A DNA stretch of 64,000 bases from JAXLRU01 sp046330935. GTDB taxonomy: Bacteria > Actinomycetota > Actinomycetes > Actinomycetales > Kineosporiaceae. The DNA lies in contig JAXLRU010000010.1 of assembly GCA_046330935.1 (NCBI GenBank), positions 43,987 through 107,986 of the forward strand, written 5' to 3'. A program made the position numbers and the translations under genes. Positions 1 to 8,801 of this stretch are shown here, piece by piece. How positions within the stretch are numbered: the first letter of the stretch is position 1; each line of letters starts with the position of its first letter. The notes beneath the pieces were generated by a model, which saw nothing but the letters and a program-made list of their open reading frames with translations, searched no databases and was not told the origin of the DNA.

Positions 1-223
1 GGAGCACTCCCCCGGCACCCATCGCGGCCAGCGCGGCGACGAGCCCGGGTCGGGGCCCGCCGGCGGCGGAGATGCCGCGGTCGACCGTCTGCTGCACCGA
101 GACCGGGACGACCACGCGCCCGGCGGCCGCGACCAGCGACAGCAGGATCGTCAGGCCCACCCCGCGGGTGAACGCGGGGGCGACGGCACGGCCGCGCGCC
201 AAGGGTCCGGGGCGGCGGCTCAT
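1..223 (-). CDS. ABC transporter permease/ATPase, N-terminal fragment (runs off the window)
   Basis: Only the first 74 codons are inside the window; the gene continues past base 1. It starts at an ATG that overlaps the stop codon of the upstream ABC exporter (ATGA, 4 bases), so the two are translationally coupled. The visible N-terminus (MSRRPGPLARGRAV) is basic. It is followed by a hydrophobic stretch (GLTILLSLVAAAGRVVV) and a conserved-looking VQQTVDRGI segment, as in the first membrane helix of type IV (B-family) ABC exporters. From the coupling and the degenerate ATPase site of its neighbour I infer it is the second half of a heterodimeric exporter and carries the catalytically competent site. 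Its substrate cannot be told. Confidence 0.75.
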   Translation of the reverse strand, partial: MSRRPGPLARGRAVAPAFTRGVGLTILLSLVAAAGRVVVPVSVQQTVDRGISAAGGPRPGLVAALAAMGAGGVL

Positions 224-2064
224 GCGCGCCCCTGCCCTGCTCGCGCCTCCTGGCGCGCGTAGGCGTGCACCAGCTCGGCGTACCCGGGGACGCTCGCCAG
301 CAGCTCGTCGTGCCCGCCGACGGCGGCGACCGTGCCCCCCTCCACCCAGGCGACGGCGTCGGCCAGCGCGATGGTGGCCTGGCGGTAGGCGACGACCACG
401 GTCGTGCTCGCCGGCCCGCCCGGCCCGGCGGTGGCGCGGAGCCCCGCCAGGATGTCGGCCTCGACGGCCGGGTCCACCGCGGACGTGGCGTCGTCGAGCA
501 CCAGCAGCCGGGGGCGGCGGACGAGGGCCCGGGCGAGCGCGATCCGCTGCCGCTGGCCGCCCGACAGGGTCGCGCCGCGCTCGCCGACCCGGGTGTCGAG
601 CCCGGCCGGCAGCGCCGCCACGAAGTCCCACGCCTGCGCCGTCTCCAGCGCCGCGCGCACCTGCGCGTCGTCCAGCCGGTCCTCGCCGAGGGTCACGTTC
701 GCGCGGACGGTGTCGTCGAAGACGAACGCCGACTGGGCGACCAGGCACGCCGCGTCGGTGAGGGCGCCCCGACGCAGGGCGACGAGGTCGACGCCGTCGA
801 GGAGCACCTCGCCCGAGGAGGGGTCCACGAGCCGCACGAGCATCCCCGCCAGCGTCGACTTCCCGGAGCCGGTGGGGCCGACCACGGCGATCGTGGTGCC
901 GGCCGGGACGTCGAGGGTGGCCCCGTTCAGCGCGGGAACCGGGCGCCCGAGCGGGTCGGTGTAGACGTGGCGGACGCCGTGCGCCCGCACCGGGACGGGT
1001 CCCTCGCCGGCGGGCAGGTCGCGGGTGCCCTCGTCGACCTCGACCGGCGCCTCGAGCACCTCGCGGACCCGGTTCCAGCACACGATCGTCCGCGGCAGCT
1101 CGGCGAGCACCCACCCCAGCGAACGGACGGGGAAGGCGACCACGGTGAGCAGGTAGGCGACCTGGACGACGTCGCCCGGCGCGGCGGCGCCGCTGCCGAC
1201 CCGGGCCGTGCCCAGCAGGAGCACCAGCAGCGTGGCCAGGGTGGGCAGGCCCTCGATCAGCGGGTCGAACACCCCCCGGACCGTGCCGACGGCGACGTTG
1301 GCCCCCCGCAGGCGGTCGGCGACGGCGGCGAACCGCGCGGTCTCGGCGTCCTCGATACCGGCGACCTTCACCACGAGGGCGCCGTCGAAGCTCTCGTGGG
1401 CCACCCCGGACACCTCGGCGCGCAACTCCTGCGCGGTGGTGACCAGCGGCGTCATCCGGCGCTGGTACACGGCGTTGAGCGCCACGACCGCCGGGATCGC
1501 CGTCAACCCGACCGCGGCGAGCACCGGGTCGGCGGCCACCATCGCGGCGGCCGCGACGACCAGCATCACGGCGACGCCGAGCGACATCGGCAGCGGGGCC
1601 ATCACCTGCCAGATGCCCTCGACGTCGGCGTTGGCCACCGACAGCAGACGTCCGGCGGGGTGGCGCTGGTGCCAGGCCATCGGCAGCCGCAGGTAGGAGC
1701 GCACGACGGCGGTGCGGTGCAGGGCCTGGAGGGCGAACATCGTGCGGCCCGCACAGACCCGGCGCGCCCACACCCCGAGCGAGGTGGCCAGGGCCACCGC
1801 CGACAGGGCCAGGCCCACGAGCAGCAGGTCGCGCCCGCTGATGGAACCTGCCGCGAAGGCCGGCTGAAGGACGCGGTCGGTCAGTCGCCCGAGGACCCAG
1901 CCCGACGCCGCGGTGCCCGTGCCGTAGAGGAAGCTCCCGACGACGGCGGCCACGAAGGTGGCACGGGCGAAGCGCACGTGCGAGGCGACGACGCGCAGCC
2001 CGTCCCGCACGGGCCGGGTCCCGCGCACCTCGGGGACGGGGTCGGTGACGACGGCGGCGGACAC
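220..2064 (-). CDS. ABC exporter half-transporter, fused membrane and ATPase domains
   Basis: This 614-aa protein has an exporter-type membrane domain (about residues 25-330, six predicted helices) followed by a nucleotide-binding domain (about 360-590). The Walker A (GPTGSGKST), signature (LSGGQRQRIALARAL) and Walker B (LLVLDDATSAVD) motifs are all clear. The residue after the Walker B aspartate is Asp rather than the catalytic Glu, and the H-loop reads VVAYRQATI with Tyr where His is expected. Both changes are typical of the degenerate site in heterodimeric exporters such as BmrC/BmrD or TM287/288. The partner is the coupled gene running off the left edge. The start is GTG. A TIGR03085 gene diverges from it across a 58-base gap. 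Substrate unknown. Confidence 0.9.
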   Translation of the reverse strand: MSAAVVTDPVPEVRGTRPVRDGLRVVASHVRFARATFVAAVVGSFLYGTGTAASGWVLGRLTDRVLQPAFAAGSISGRDLLLVGLALSAVALATSLGVWARRVCAGRTMFALQALHRTAVVRSYLRLPMAWHQRHPAGRLLSVANADVEGIWQVMAPLPMSLGVAVMLVVAAAAMVAADPVLAAVGLTAIPAVVALNAVYQRRMTPLVTTAQELRAEVSGVAHESFDGALVVKVAGIEDAETARFAAVADRLRGANVAVGTVRGVFDPLIEGLPTLATLLVLLLGTARVGSGAAAPGDVVQVAYLLTVVAFPVRSLGWVLAELPRTIVCWNRVREVLEAPVEVDEGTRDLPAGEGPVPVRAHGVRHVYTDPLGRPVPALNGATLDVPAGTTIAVVGPTGSGKSTLAGMLVRLVDPSSGEVLLDGVDLVALRRGALTDAACLVAQSAFVFDDTVRANVTLGEDRLDDAQVRAALETAQAWDFVAALPAGLDTRVGERGATLSGGQRQRIALARALVRRPRLLVLDDATSAVDPAVEADILAGLRATAGPGGPASTTVVVAYRQATIALADAVAWVEGGTVAAVGGHDELLASVPGYAELVHAYARQEARAGQGRA

Positions 2065-2122
2065 CCGGGCAGCCTCTCACGCACCTCAGGCGCGCGCTGA
2101 CGCACCGTGGCAGGATCGCCGC

Positions 2123-2782
2123 GTGAGCGACGTCCCCCCGCAGGAATCCCGCCCGCTCGGCGCCGTCGTCGCCGACCTGCGGGCCGCGTTCCTCGAGGTC
2201 CTGCAGGCGGCGGGCCCGACGGCGCCCACGCTGTGCGAGGGGTGGACGGCGCACGACCTGGCCGCCCACGTCGTCGCGCGGGAACGCAGGCCGCTGGCCG
2301 ACGCCGGGCTGGTCGTGCCCGCGCTGGCCGGATGGACCGAGCGGACCCGGCTGCCCACCGCCCGGCACTCCTTCCCGAACCTGCTCGAGCAGGTGCGGGA
2401 AGGGCCCGGCCGGTTCAGCCCGTTCTCGCTGCCAGGCGTCGAGGGCCTCGCCAACCTCGTGGAGTTCACCGTGCACCTGCAGGACGCCGCCCGACCGGCC
2501 GGCGTGGTCGTGCCCCAGGTGGCGGGCCTGGAGCGCGCGGTCGTGGGCCAGCTCCGGCGCCAGGCACCCCTGCACCGTCGACGGCTGCCCGGCCCCGTGG
2601 TGCTGCGCACCGCCGACGGCGAGCGGATGTGGGACGTGCCGCCCTCGCCCGAGCCGGTCGTCGTCACCGGCCCTCCGGTCGAGCTGCTGCTGTTCCTCAC
2701 CGGCAGGTCGGCCGCCCGGGTCGAGATCGAGGGGCCCGCCGAGGCCGTCGCCCGGGTGCGCGCCGCCTCCCTCGGCCTGTGA
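2123..2782 (+). CDS. TIGR03085 family metal-binding protein
   Basis: This 219-aa protein belongs to the mycothiol-dependent maleylpyruvate isomerase / DinB-like superfamily. The N-terminal segment TLCEGWTAHDLAAHVVARER followed by RPLADAGL is characteristic of TIGR03085 proteins. The family is a four-helix bundle that binds a metal through histidines; His in AHDLAAHV and in ARHSF are candidates. No reaction is established for this subfamily. The GTG start at 2123 was chosen because an AGGA ribosome-binding-like sequence lies 8-9 bases upstream. Longer in-frame starts would run into the divergent ABC gene and read as low-complexity sequence. It appears monocistronic or co-transcribed with the acetyltransferase downstream. 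Confidence 0.8.
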   Translation: MSDVPPQESRPLGAVVADLRAAFLEVLQAAGPTAPTLCEGWTAHDLAAHVVARERRPLADAGLVVPALAGWTERTRLPTARHSFPNLLEQVREGPGRFSPFSLPGVEGLANLVEFTVHLQDAARPAGVVVPQVAGLERAVVGQLRRQAPLHRRRLPGPVVLRTADGERMWDVPPSPEPVVVTGPPVELLLFLTGRSAARVEIEGPAEAVARVRAASLGL

Positions 2783-2868
2783 CCCGGCCGCCCCGGCGAT
2801 AACCGGTCGATCACGCGCCCCGGCCCTCGGTAGCGTCGGTGGCCAGGGCGGGCGGGATGGAGGACGGC

Positions 2869-4167
2869 ATGGTGCAGGCAGGACGACCGGTGGGTCCCGA
2901 GGTCGTGGACGTCGACCCCGAGGGCCCGCTCCTGGCCCCCTGGCTGCGCGCGGTGCGTCTCGTCTTCAAGGACACCTCGCCCGTCGACGACGCGCTCCTG
3001 GCCCACCGCCGGAAGTTCTTCGTGCCGCACCGCGTGCTCGCCGTCCTCGACGACGGCGAGGTGGTCGGCACCTTCCGCTCCTGGGACACCGGGCTGAGCG
3101 TCCCCGGGCCGGGCGCCGCCGCCGTCACCGTGCCCGGCACCGCGGTCAGCAGCGTCACGGTCGCCCCCACGCACCGCAGGCGCGGCGTCCTCACCCGGCT
3201 CATGACCGACCACCTGCGGGACGCGCGCGAGCGCGGCGTCGCGGCCGCGGCCCTGATCGCCAGCGAGGGCACCATCTACGGCCGGTACGGGTTCGGCGTG
3301 GCCACCCAGAGCACGAAGTGGCGGATCGACGTCCCTCGAGCGAGGGCTGCCGGGATCGGCGGGCCCGTCGAGGGCCGATTCCGGCACGTGGATGGGGCGG
3401 CGCTGCGCGCCGTCGCGCCCGAGATCGCCGAAGCCGCCAGGCGGCCCGGCACGATCGACCGTCCCGAGCCCTGGTGGGACGTCAGCCTCGGCATCGACCC
3501 GCCGCGGGCAGCCGGCGCCCCGCCCGTGCTCAACGCCGTGCTGCTGCGCGACGGGGCCCCCGCCGGGGCGTCGTCCGCACCCGACGTCGAGGGCTACGTG
3601 CGCTACGAGGTGCGCGAGCGCTGGGAGGGTCGCGACATCCGCACGGAGGTCGAGGTGGTGGAGCTCGAGGGCCGCACCCCCGCGGCGACCGCGCGCCTGT
3701 GGGGCTACGTGGCCGGCCTCGACCTCGTGGCCACCGTGGTCGCCGACGAGCGCCCCGTGGACGAGCCGCTGCCATGGCTGCTCGCCGACCCCCGGGCCGC
3801 CGCCTCCTCCGGCCCGATGGACTTCCTCTGGGTGCGCCCTCTGGACGTGGCGGCCCTGCTCTCCGGACGCGGGTACCCGGCGTGCCCCGACGGGTCGCTC
3901 ACGCTGGAGGTGCGGGACCGTCTAGGTCTCGCCTCCGGCACCTACCGTCTCGACATCGCGGGCGGTACGGGGAGATGCACGCGGGCCGACGTCGTTCCCG
4001 ACGTCGTCCTCGACGTCGACGTGCTCGGCGCCGCGTGCCTGGGCGAGCGGGGCTGGCTGGGCGCGGCCCTGCGCGGCAAGGTCACCGAGCATCGTGAAGG
4101 GGCGCTGCTGCGCCTGGCGGGGCTCCTGCAGACGCCCTCGGCACCCTGGGCGGCGACGGGGTTCTGA
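2869..4167 (+). CDS. Eis-family GNAT N-acetyltransferase with SCP2-like C-terminal domain
   Basis: This 432-aa protein matches the enhanced-intracellular-survival (Eis) family: two tandem GNAT folds followed by a sterol-carrier-like domain. The acetyl-CoA-binding segment SVTVAPTHRRRGVLTRLM is clear at about residues 100-120, followed by ASEGTIYGRYGFGVAT. The protein ends in Phe, the position whose carboxylate is the general base in mycobacterial Eis, and the Tyr of IYGRYGFG corresponds to the family's general-acid Tyr. Eis enzymes acetylate amines on many substrates, including aminoglycosides. The native substrate here is unknown. The ATG at 2869 is preferred over 2839 and 2857 because a GGAGG box sits 5 bases before it. 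Confidence 0.85.
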   Translation: MVQAGRPVGPEVVDVDPEGPLLAPWLRAVRLVFKDTSPVDDALLAHRRKFFVPHRVLAVLDDGEVVGTFRSWDTGLSVPGPGAAAVTVPGTAVSSVTVAPTHRRRGVLTRLMTDHLRDARERGVAAAALIASEGTIYGRYGFGVATQSTKWRIDVPRARAAGIGGPVEGRFRHVDGAALRAVAPEIAEAARRPGTIDRPEPWWDVSLGIDPPRAAGAPPVLNAVLLRDGAPAGASSAPDVEGYVRYEVRERWEGRDIRTEVEVVELEGRTPAATARLWGYVAGLDLVATVVADERPVDEPLPWLLADPRAAASSGPMDFLWVRPLDVAALLSGRGYPACPDGSLTLEVRDRLGLASGTYRLDIAGGTGRCTRADVVPDVVLDVDVLGAACLGERGWLGAALRGKVTEHREGALLRLAGLLQTPSAPWAATGF

Positions 4168-4241
4168 ACCGGGACGTCGGGCCCGCCCGGCGCGTGCGGG
4201 TGTTCTAGGGTGGGCCGCCCCCACCCCGACAGGAGCAGGTC

Positions 4242-5141
4242 ATGAGCGACGACGCCGCAGGACCCGTCCAGGACGGGCCCGTCGCCGGGAGCCCGCTGCC
4301 CCCGCCCGCCCCTGTCAGCCCCGAGCCGCCGACCGCGCCGGCGGCGCCCGTCGGCGCCACCCGTGCAGGCGGCGGCAACGGGGCCAGGCTCGTCGCGGCC
4401 GTCGCACTCCTGCTCGTCGGGGGCTGCCTCGGCTCGGTGATCACGCTGATCGTGACGCAGGGCTCCTCCGGATCCGGCACCCGCACGGTCGGCGCCTCCG
4501 CGCCCGCGTCCCAGGCCGCATCGCAAGCGGGGGCGCCGTCTGCAGCTCCGGGCCGCTTGGTCGAGCCCCGCAACACCACCCAGGGCGCCATCGTCGTCGG
4601 GAACCCTCAGGCTCCCGTGCACCTGCGGGTGTACGAGGACTACCTGTGCCCCTACTGCGGCGAGTTCGAGCGCGAGAACGCCCAGCAGCTGGCCCGGTGG
4701 ATCGAGGCGGGCACCGTCTCCGTCGACTACCGCACGGTCGCGATCCTCGACGAGGCCACGAGCACCGCCTACTCCACGCGCGCGGCGATGGCCTCGGCCG
4801 CCGTGCGGGACACCTCCCCCGCGGCCTGGCCCGCCTTCCACGCGGCGCTGTTCGCCTCCCAGCCCGCCGAGGGCGGCGCGGGGCTCACGGACGCGACGCT
4901 CGCCGGCATGGCCGCCCAGGTGGGCGCGTCCGCCGACGTCGTGCGGGAGGCCCTCGCCGACCGCCGCTACGCGCCGTGGGTGGGGGCGGTGACGCAGTCC
5001 GCGGGCCAGGGCCCCGACAAGCTCTCGGGCACCCCGACGGTGATCCTCGTCGACGTGAAGGCGAACAAGTCCACGCAGGTCGAGGACTGGAGCGCCGAGG
5101 CGCTGCGGACCTCCGTCGAGGCGTTGCTGCCCCGCTCCTGA
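4242..5141 (+). CDS. membrane-anchored DsbA-like thioredoxin-fold oxidoreductase
   Basis: This 299-aa protein starts with a Pro/Ala-rich cytoplasmic tail (residues 1-45), then one hydrophobic anchor (about 48-75, LVAAVALLLVGGCLGSVITL), then a DsbA-type thioredoxin domain outside the cell. The active site is CPYC in EDYLCPYCGEFE, and the cis-proline loop is SGTPTVIL. This is the architecture of actinobacterial DsbA/DsbG-like proteins that oxidise or isomerise disulfides in exported proteins. The ATG follows an AGGAG box. It is the last plus-strand gene of the left segment, and a hairpin lies just after its stop. The pilins farther along carry cysteines and could be clients, but nothing links them directly. 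Confidence 0.85.
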   Translation: MSDDAAGPVQDGPVAGSPLPPPAPVSPEPPTAPAAPVGATRAGGGNGARLVAAVALLLVGGCLGSVITLIVTQGSSGSGTRTVGASAPASQAASQAGAPSAAPGRLVEPRNTTQGAIVVGNPQAPVHLRVYEDYLCPYCGEFERENAQQLARWIEAGTVSVDYRTVAILDEATSTAYSTRAAMASAAVRDTSPAAWPAFHAALFASQPAEGGAGLTDATLAGMAAQVGASADVVREALADRRYAPWVGAVTQSAGQGPDKLSGTPTVILVDVKANKSTQVEDWSAEALRTSVEALLPRS

Positions 5142-5160
5142 GCGGCGGCGGGTCGTGCGA

Positions 5161-5182
5161 GGCCCCCCGTCGGACGGGGGCC
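5161..5182. terminator. bidirectional hairpin terminator between convergent genes
   Basis: The sequence GGCCCCCCGTC / GACGGGGGCC folds into a GC stem of about 9-10 pairs with one unpaired C and a tiny loop. It lies between the stop of the DsbA-like gene (5141) and the stop of the PH-domain gene on the other strand (5185). There is no T tract, as usual for actinobacterial terminators. Confidence 0.6.
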
Positions 5183-5184
5183 GA

Positions 5185-5658
5185 TCAGCCTCGCTCGCCC
5201 GCGTGCAGGGCGACGAGCGTGGCGAGGCGACGCGCGGCGGCCACCGCCGCCTCGCCGTCGGAGCGCTGCACGGCCATCACGGGCAGCGACTCACCGTCGC
5301 CGAGGTCGAGCACCGCCCAGGGCGAGCCGCCGCCGAAGCGCACCTCGGTGATCTGCTCCCAGGGCACGACGGTGTCGACGACGAGGTTGCGCACGCGCAG
5401 ACCGTCCTCGCCGGGCACCGCCAGGACGCGGGAGAACCACCACAGGATGGCGGCGACAGCGACGCCCACCGCGACGACGCCGACCCGGTCGAGCGGGCGG
5501 AAGCCACCCGAGCCCCCGCCGGGCAGGACCGCCGCCACGACGGCGAGGACGCCCACGGTGGCCACGGCCACGCCGCGCGCGACGAGCAGCGACACCCGCG
5601 GCCTGATCGGTGCGTGCAGCTGCGCCCGGCGGCGGGCCCGCTCGGCGTCCTCGGTCAC
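5185..5658 (-). CDS. PH domain-containing membrane protein
   Basis: This 157-aa protein has two hydrophobic segments near the N-terminus (about residues 24-45 and 58-78). A bacterial PH-like domain (bPH6 type) follows, in which LRVRNLVVDTVVPWEQITEV marks the first strands. Proteins of this kind are regularly found after hisG in actinobacteria; their role is not known. The GTG start overlaps the hisG stop by 4 bases (GTGA), so it is translationally coupled to hisG and is the last gene of the rib-his run. Confidence 0.75.
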   Translation of the reverse strand: MTEDAERARRRAQLHAPIRPRVSLLVARGVAVATVGVLAVVAAVLPGGGSGGFRPLDRVGVVAVGVAVAAILWWFSRVLAVPGEDGLRVRNLVVDTVVPWEQITEVRFGGGSPWAVLDLGDGESLPVMAVQRSDGEAAVAAARRLATLVALHAGERG

Positions 5659-6503
5659 AGGCGGCAGGCGTGGATGCCGGTGACGAGGATCGCGCGGGCG
5701 CCCAGCGCGTACAGGTCGTCCATCACCTGGTTCGTGCCCTTGCGGGGCACCATGGCGCGCACGGCGACCCAGGCCCGGTCGTGCAGCGGGGAGACGGTGG
5801 GCGATTCCAGACCGGGCGTGATCGCGCAGGCGCGCTCCACGAGCTCGACCGGGCAGTCGTAGTCCATCAGCACGTACTGCCGGGCGACCAGCACGCCCTG
5901 CAGGCGCCGGACGAGCACGTCGACCCGCGGGTCGACGTCGGCGCCCTTGCGCCGGATCAGCACCGCCTCGGACTTGAGGATCGGCTCGCCGAAGATGTCG
6001 AGGCCCTGGGCGCGCAGCGTGGCGCCGGTCTCGACCACGTCGGCGACGACGTCGGCCACGCCGAGCTGCACGGCGGTCTCCACCGCGCCGTCGAGCCGGA
6101 CCACGGAGGCGCCGACGCCGCGTTCGCGCAGGTAGGCGTCGACCAGCCCGGCGTAGCTGGTGGCGACCCGCCGACCCTCCAGGTCGGCCAGCGAGGCGAC
6201 CTCCCCGCGGGGGCCCGCGAAGCGGAACGTCGACCGGGCGAAGTCCAGCGGCATGACCTCCTCGGCGTCGGCGCCGGAGTCCAGCAGCAGGTCACGGCCC
6301 GTCACGCCCACCTCGAGGGTGCCCGAGCCGACGTAGGTGGCGATGTCGCGGGGGCGCAGGAAGAAGAACTCGACGTCGTTGTCGACGTCGTTCAGGACCA
6401 GCTCGCGGCCGCCGTCGCGGCGCTGGCGGTACCCCGCCTCACGCAGCATCTGGCTGGCGGGCTCGGACAGCGCGCCCTTGTTGGGCACGGCGATGCGCAG
6501 CAT
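5655..6503 (-). CDS. hisG: ATP phosphoribosyltransferase
   Basis: This enzyme catalyses the first step of histidine synthesis: ATP plus PRPP gives phosphoribosyl-ATP. At 282 aa it is the long form, with two PRPP-binding lobes and a C-terminal ACT-like regulatory domain for feedback inhibition by histidine, so no separate HisZ is needed. The N-terminus LRIAVPNKGALSEPA and the GVTGRDLLLDSGA segment are family hallmarks. The start is ATG. It lies downstream of hisE with a 69-base gap, and its stop overlaps the PH-domain gene. Confidence 0.95.
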   Translation of the reverse strand: MLRIAVPNKGALSEPASQMLREAGYRQRRDGGRELVLNDVDNDVEFFFLRPRDIATYVGSGTLEVGVTGRDLLLDSGADAEEVMPLDFARSTFRFAGPRGEVASLADLEGRRVATSYAGLVDAYLRERGVGASVVRLDGAVETAVQLGVADVVADVVETGATLRAQGLDIFGEPILKSEAVLIRRKGADVDPRVDVLVRRLQGVLVARQYVLMDYDCPVELVERACAITPGLESPTVSPLHDRAWVAVRAMVPRKGTNQVMDDLYALGARAILVTGIHACRL

Positions 6504-6572
6504 GGCGAACCTCTCGGAAGCGGGGGGAGAGCGCGGAGGCGGACGGCGCCGCCGGAGGGGACGTCTATCGGC

Positions 6573-6836
6573 TCACAGATGCCGGTAGACGTCCTCCAGC
6601 TCCAGCCCACTGGCGATCATGAGGACCTGCGCGTGGTAGAAGAGCTGGGAGATCTCCTCGGCGGTGCGCTCGGGCCCCTCGTGCTCGGCCGCCATCCAGG
6701 ACTCGGCGGCCTCCTCCAGCACCTTCTTGCCGATGAAATGGACGCCCGCGTCGAGCTCCGCCACGGTCCCGGACCCCTCGGGCCGGGTACGGGCCCGCTC
6801 CTGCAACTGCGCGAACAGCTCCTCGAACGTCTTCAC
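6573..6836 (-). CDS. hisE: phosphoribosyl-ATP pyrophosphatase
   Basis: This 87-aa all-alpha MazG-like protein hydrolyses phosphoribosyl-ATP to phosphoribosyl-AMP, the second step of histidine synthesis. The metal-binding acidic helix EEAAESWMAAEHE and the preceding GKKVLEEA are the signature. The GTG at 6836 (VKTFEELFAQL) gives the normal family length; the open frame upstream is only a shadow of ribH. The usual actinobacterial hisE-hisG pairing is kept. The rest of the histidine pathway is not in the window. Confidence 0.93.
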   Translation of the reverse strand: MKTFEELFAQLQERARTRPEGSGTVAELDAGVHFIGKKVLEEAAESWMAAEHEGPERTAEEISQLFYHAQVLMIASGLELEDVYRHL

Positions 6837-6889
6837 GAGGCTGAAGGTTATCGCCCGTGCGGGACCGACCGGGACGCCGAGCGTCCCGG

Positions 6890-7390
6890 TCAGCCCGCCG
6901 AGCCGACGAGCGCGGGGCCGGCCTCGACCTCGCGCAGCAGGAGCGCCGTGCGCAGGGCGGCCCACGTGGCCTCGTAACCCTTGTCCTCCTGCGAGCCGGG
7001 CAACCCCGCCCGCGCCACGGCCTGGTCGACGGTGTCGCACGTGAGGACCCCGAAGCCCACCGGCACTCCCGTGCGCACCGCCACCTCGGTGAGGCCCTGC
7101 GTGGCGGCGGAGCAGACGTACTCGAAGTGCGGCGTCCCCCCGCGCACCACGACGCCGAGCGCCACGATCGCGTCGACGTGGGCGGCGATCCGCGCCGCAG
7201 CCACGGGCAGCTCGAACGTGCCGGGGACGTCGAGGCGCAGGACCTCCGTGACGCCCGCGTCGGCCAGCGCCCGATCGGAGCCGGCGCGCAGCCCGCCCAT
7301 CACCGTCTCGTGCCACGTCGAGGCGATCACCGCCACGCGCAGACCGGAAGCCTCCAGCCGGGTCACGCCCGGGGCACCGTCACCACTCAC
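6890..7390 (-). CDS. ribH: 6,7-dimethyl-8-ribityllumazine synthase
   Basis: This 166-aa enzyme condenses 5-amino-6-ribitylaminouracil with 3,4-dihydroxy-2-butanone 4-phosphate to lumazine, the penultimate step to riboflavin. The catalytic His is in RGGTPHFEYVC. The FNxxIT-like region reads ASTWHETVM, and the phosphate-binding GVLTCDT loop is present. The GTG start at 7390 lies inside the end of ribBA (11-base overlap), so translation is coupled. It is the last riboflavin gene of the operon, followed by hisE. Confidence 0.93.
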   Translation of the reverse strand: MSGDGAPGVTRLEASGLRVAVIASTWHETVMGGLRAGSDRALADAGVTEVLRLDVPGTFELPVAAARIAAHVDAIVALGVVVRGGTPHFEYVCSAATQGLTEVAVRTGVPVGFGVLTCDTVDQAVARAGLPGSQEDKGYEATWAALRTALLLREVEAGPALVGSAG

Positions 7391-8801
7391 CGTCGGTCCT
7401 CGTCTCTTCCTCGGCGGTCGTGGCCGCCGTCGTCGCGCCGCCGAAGCGCCCGCGCGCCCCGGAGCTGCCGTTGATGGGTGCACTGACCAGGCTGAGGTGA
7501 TGCCCCAGCAGGTCGCGCTTGGTCGTCAGGTAGGCCGTGTTGTGCGGGCCGAGGCCCACCTCGAGGGGCTGGCGGCGCTCGACGTCGATGCCGGCGGCGC
7601 GCAACCCCTCCACCTTGGCGGGGTTGTTGGTCAGCAGCGTGATCCGGGTCAGCCCCAGGTCGGCCAGGATCGCGGCGGCCGCGCCGTACTCGCGGGCGTC
7701 GACCGGCAGGCCCTGGACGGCGTTGGCCTCGACGGTGTCCAGCCCGCCGTCCTGCAGCCGGTAGGCGTTGAGCTTGGCCAGCAACCCGATCCCCCGGCCC
7801 TCGTGCCCGCGCAGATACACGACGACGCCGCCCGTGGCCGCCGCCGTCCGCAGCGCGGCCTCGAGCTGAGGCCCGCAGTCGCAGCGCAGCGACCCGAAGG
7901 CGTCGCCCGTGAGGCACTCGGAGTGGACCCGCACGGCGCACCCCTGCACCGGTCCGGTGCCGCCGGGCCGCTCGCCCAGCAGCGCCACGTGCTCGTCGCC
8001 GGTGAGCAGGTCGCGGTACCCGATGGCGCGCAGGGTGCCGGCGGCCGTGGGCACGACGGTCTGCGCCGCCCGCGCCACCCGGGCCGTGGTGGTGGCGGCC
8101 ACCGGCGCGGGACCCGCCACGGTGGCAGGCCTGCCCACCTCGACGGCGTCGGGGCCGGACTCCTGCGCGCTCCGGTAGGCCACGAGGTCGGCGACGCTGA
8201 TCAGGGGCAGCCCGTGCGCGTCGGCCAGGGCACGCAGCCCCGGCAGCCGGGTGAGCGTGCCGTCGTCGTCGACGACCTCCGCGATGACGCCGACCGGCGC
8301 CAGCCCGGCGAGGCGGCAGAGGTCCACCGACGCCTCGGTGTGGCCGCGGCGCTCGAGGACCCCGCCGGGGCGCGCACGCAGCGGGAACACGTGGCCGGGG
8401 CGGACGAAGTCGCTGGGTGCCGCCTGCGCCGAGGCGAGCAGCCGCACCGTCGTCGTCCGGTCGGCGGCGCTGATGCCGGTGCCCACCCCCTGGCGCGCGT
8501 CGACCGAGACCGTGTACGCGGTCTGCCGCGGGTCCTCGTTGCGGGCGACCATGGGGGGCAGGTCGAGCCGGTCGGCCAGGTCGTCGGGCATCGGCGCGCA
8601 GAGCACGCCGGAGGTGTGGCGCACCGTCCACGCGATCCACCGGGGCGAGGCCAGCTGCGCGGCGAGGATGACGTCGCCCTCGTTCTCGCGGTCGGCGTCG
8701 TCGACGACGAGCACCGGCAGGCCGGCGCGCAGCGCCGCGACCGCGGCCTCGACCTCGTCCAGCCGGACGTCGGGCCCCGCCTGCTGCGGCTCGGCGCTCA
8801 C
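7380..8801 (-). CDS. ribBA: bifunctional 3,4-dihydroxy-2-butanone-4-phosphate synthase / GTP cyclohydrolase II
   Basis: The 473-aa protein joins RibB and RibA. The N-terminal RibB half (about residues 10-205) shows DDADRENEGD and RRGHTEASVDL, which carry the metal and substrate acidic residues. The C-terminal RibA half (about 255-430) has the zinc site, one Cys in SECLTGD and two in LRCDCGPQ, plus YLRGHEGRGIGL. Together they supply both precursors of lumazine. About 45 Ala/Val-rich residues link the halves. The C-terminal tail after SLVSAP is long and of low complexity. The GTG start overlaps the end of ribE by 4 bases. Confidence 0.95.
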   Translation of the reverse strand: MSAEPQQAGPDVRLDEVEAAVAALRAGLPVLVVDDADRENEGDVILAAQLASPRWIAWTVRHTSGVLCAPMPDDLADRLDLPPMVARNEDPRQTAYTVSVDARQGVGTGISAADRTTTVRLLASAQAAPSDFVRPGHVFPLRARPGGVLERRGHTEASVDLCRLAGLAPVGVIAEVVDDDGTLTRLPGLRALADAHGLPLISVADLVAYRSAQESGPDAVEVGRPATVAGPAPVAATTTARVARAAQTVVPTAAGTLRAIGYRDLLTGDEHVALLGERPGGTGPVQGCAVRVHSECLTGDAFGSLRCDCGPQLEAALRTAAATGGVVVYLRGHEGRGIGLLAKLNAYRLQDGGLDTVEANAVQGLPVDAREYGAAAAILADLGLTRITLLTNNPAKVEGLRAAGIDVERRQPLEVGLGPHNTAYLTTKRDLLGHHLSLVSAPINGSSGARGRFGGATTAATTAEEETRTDGEW

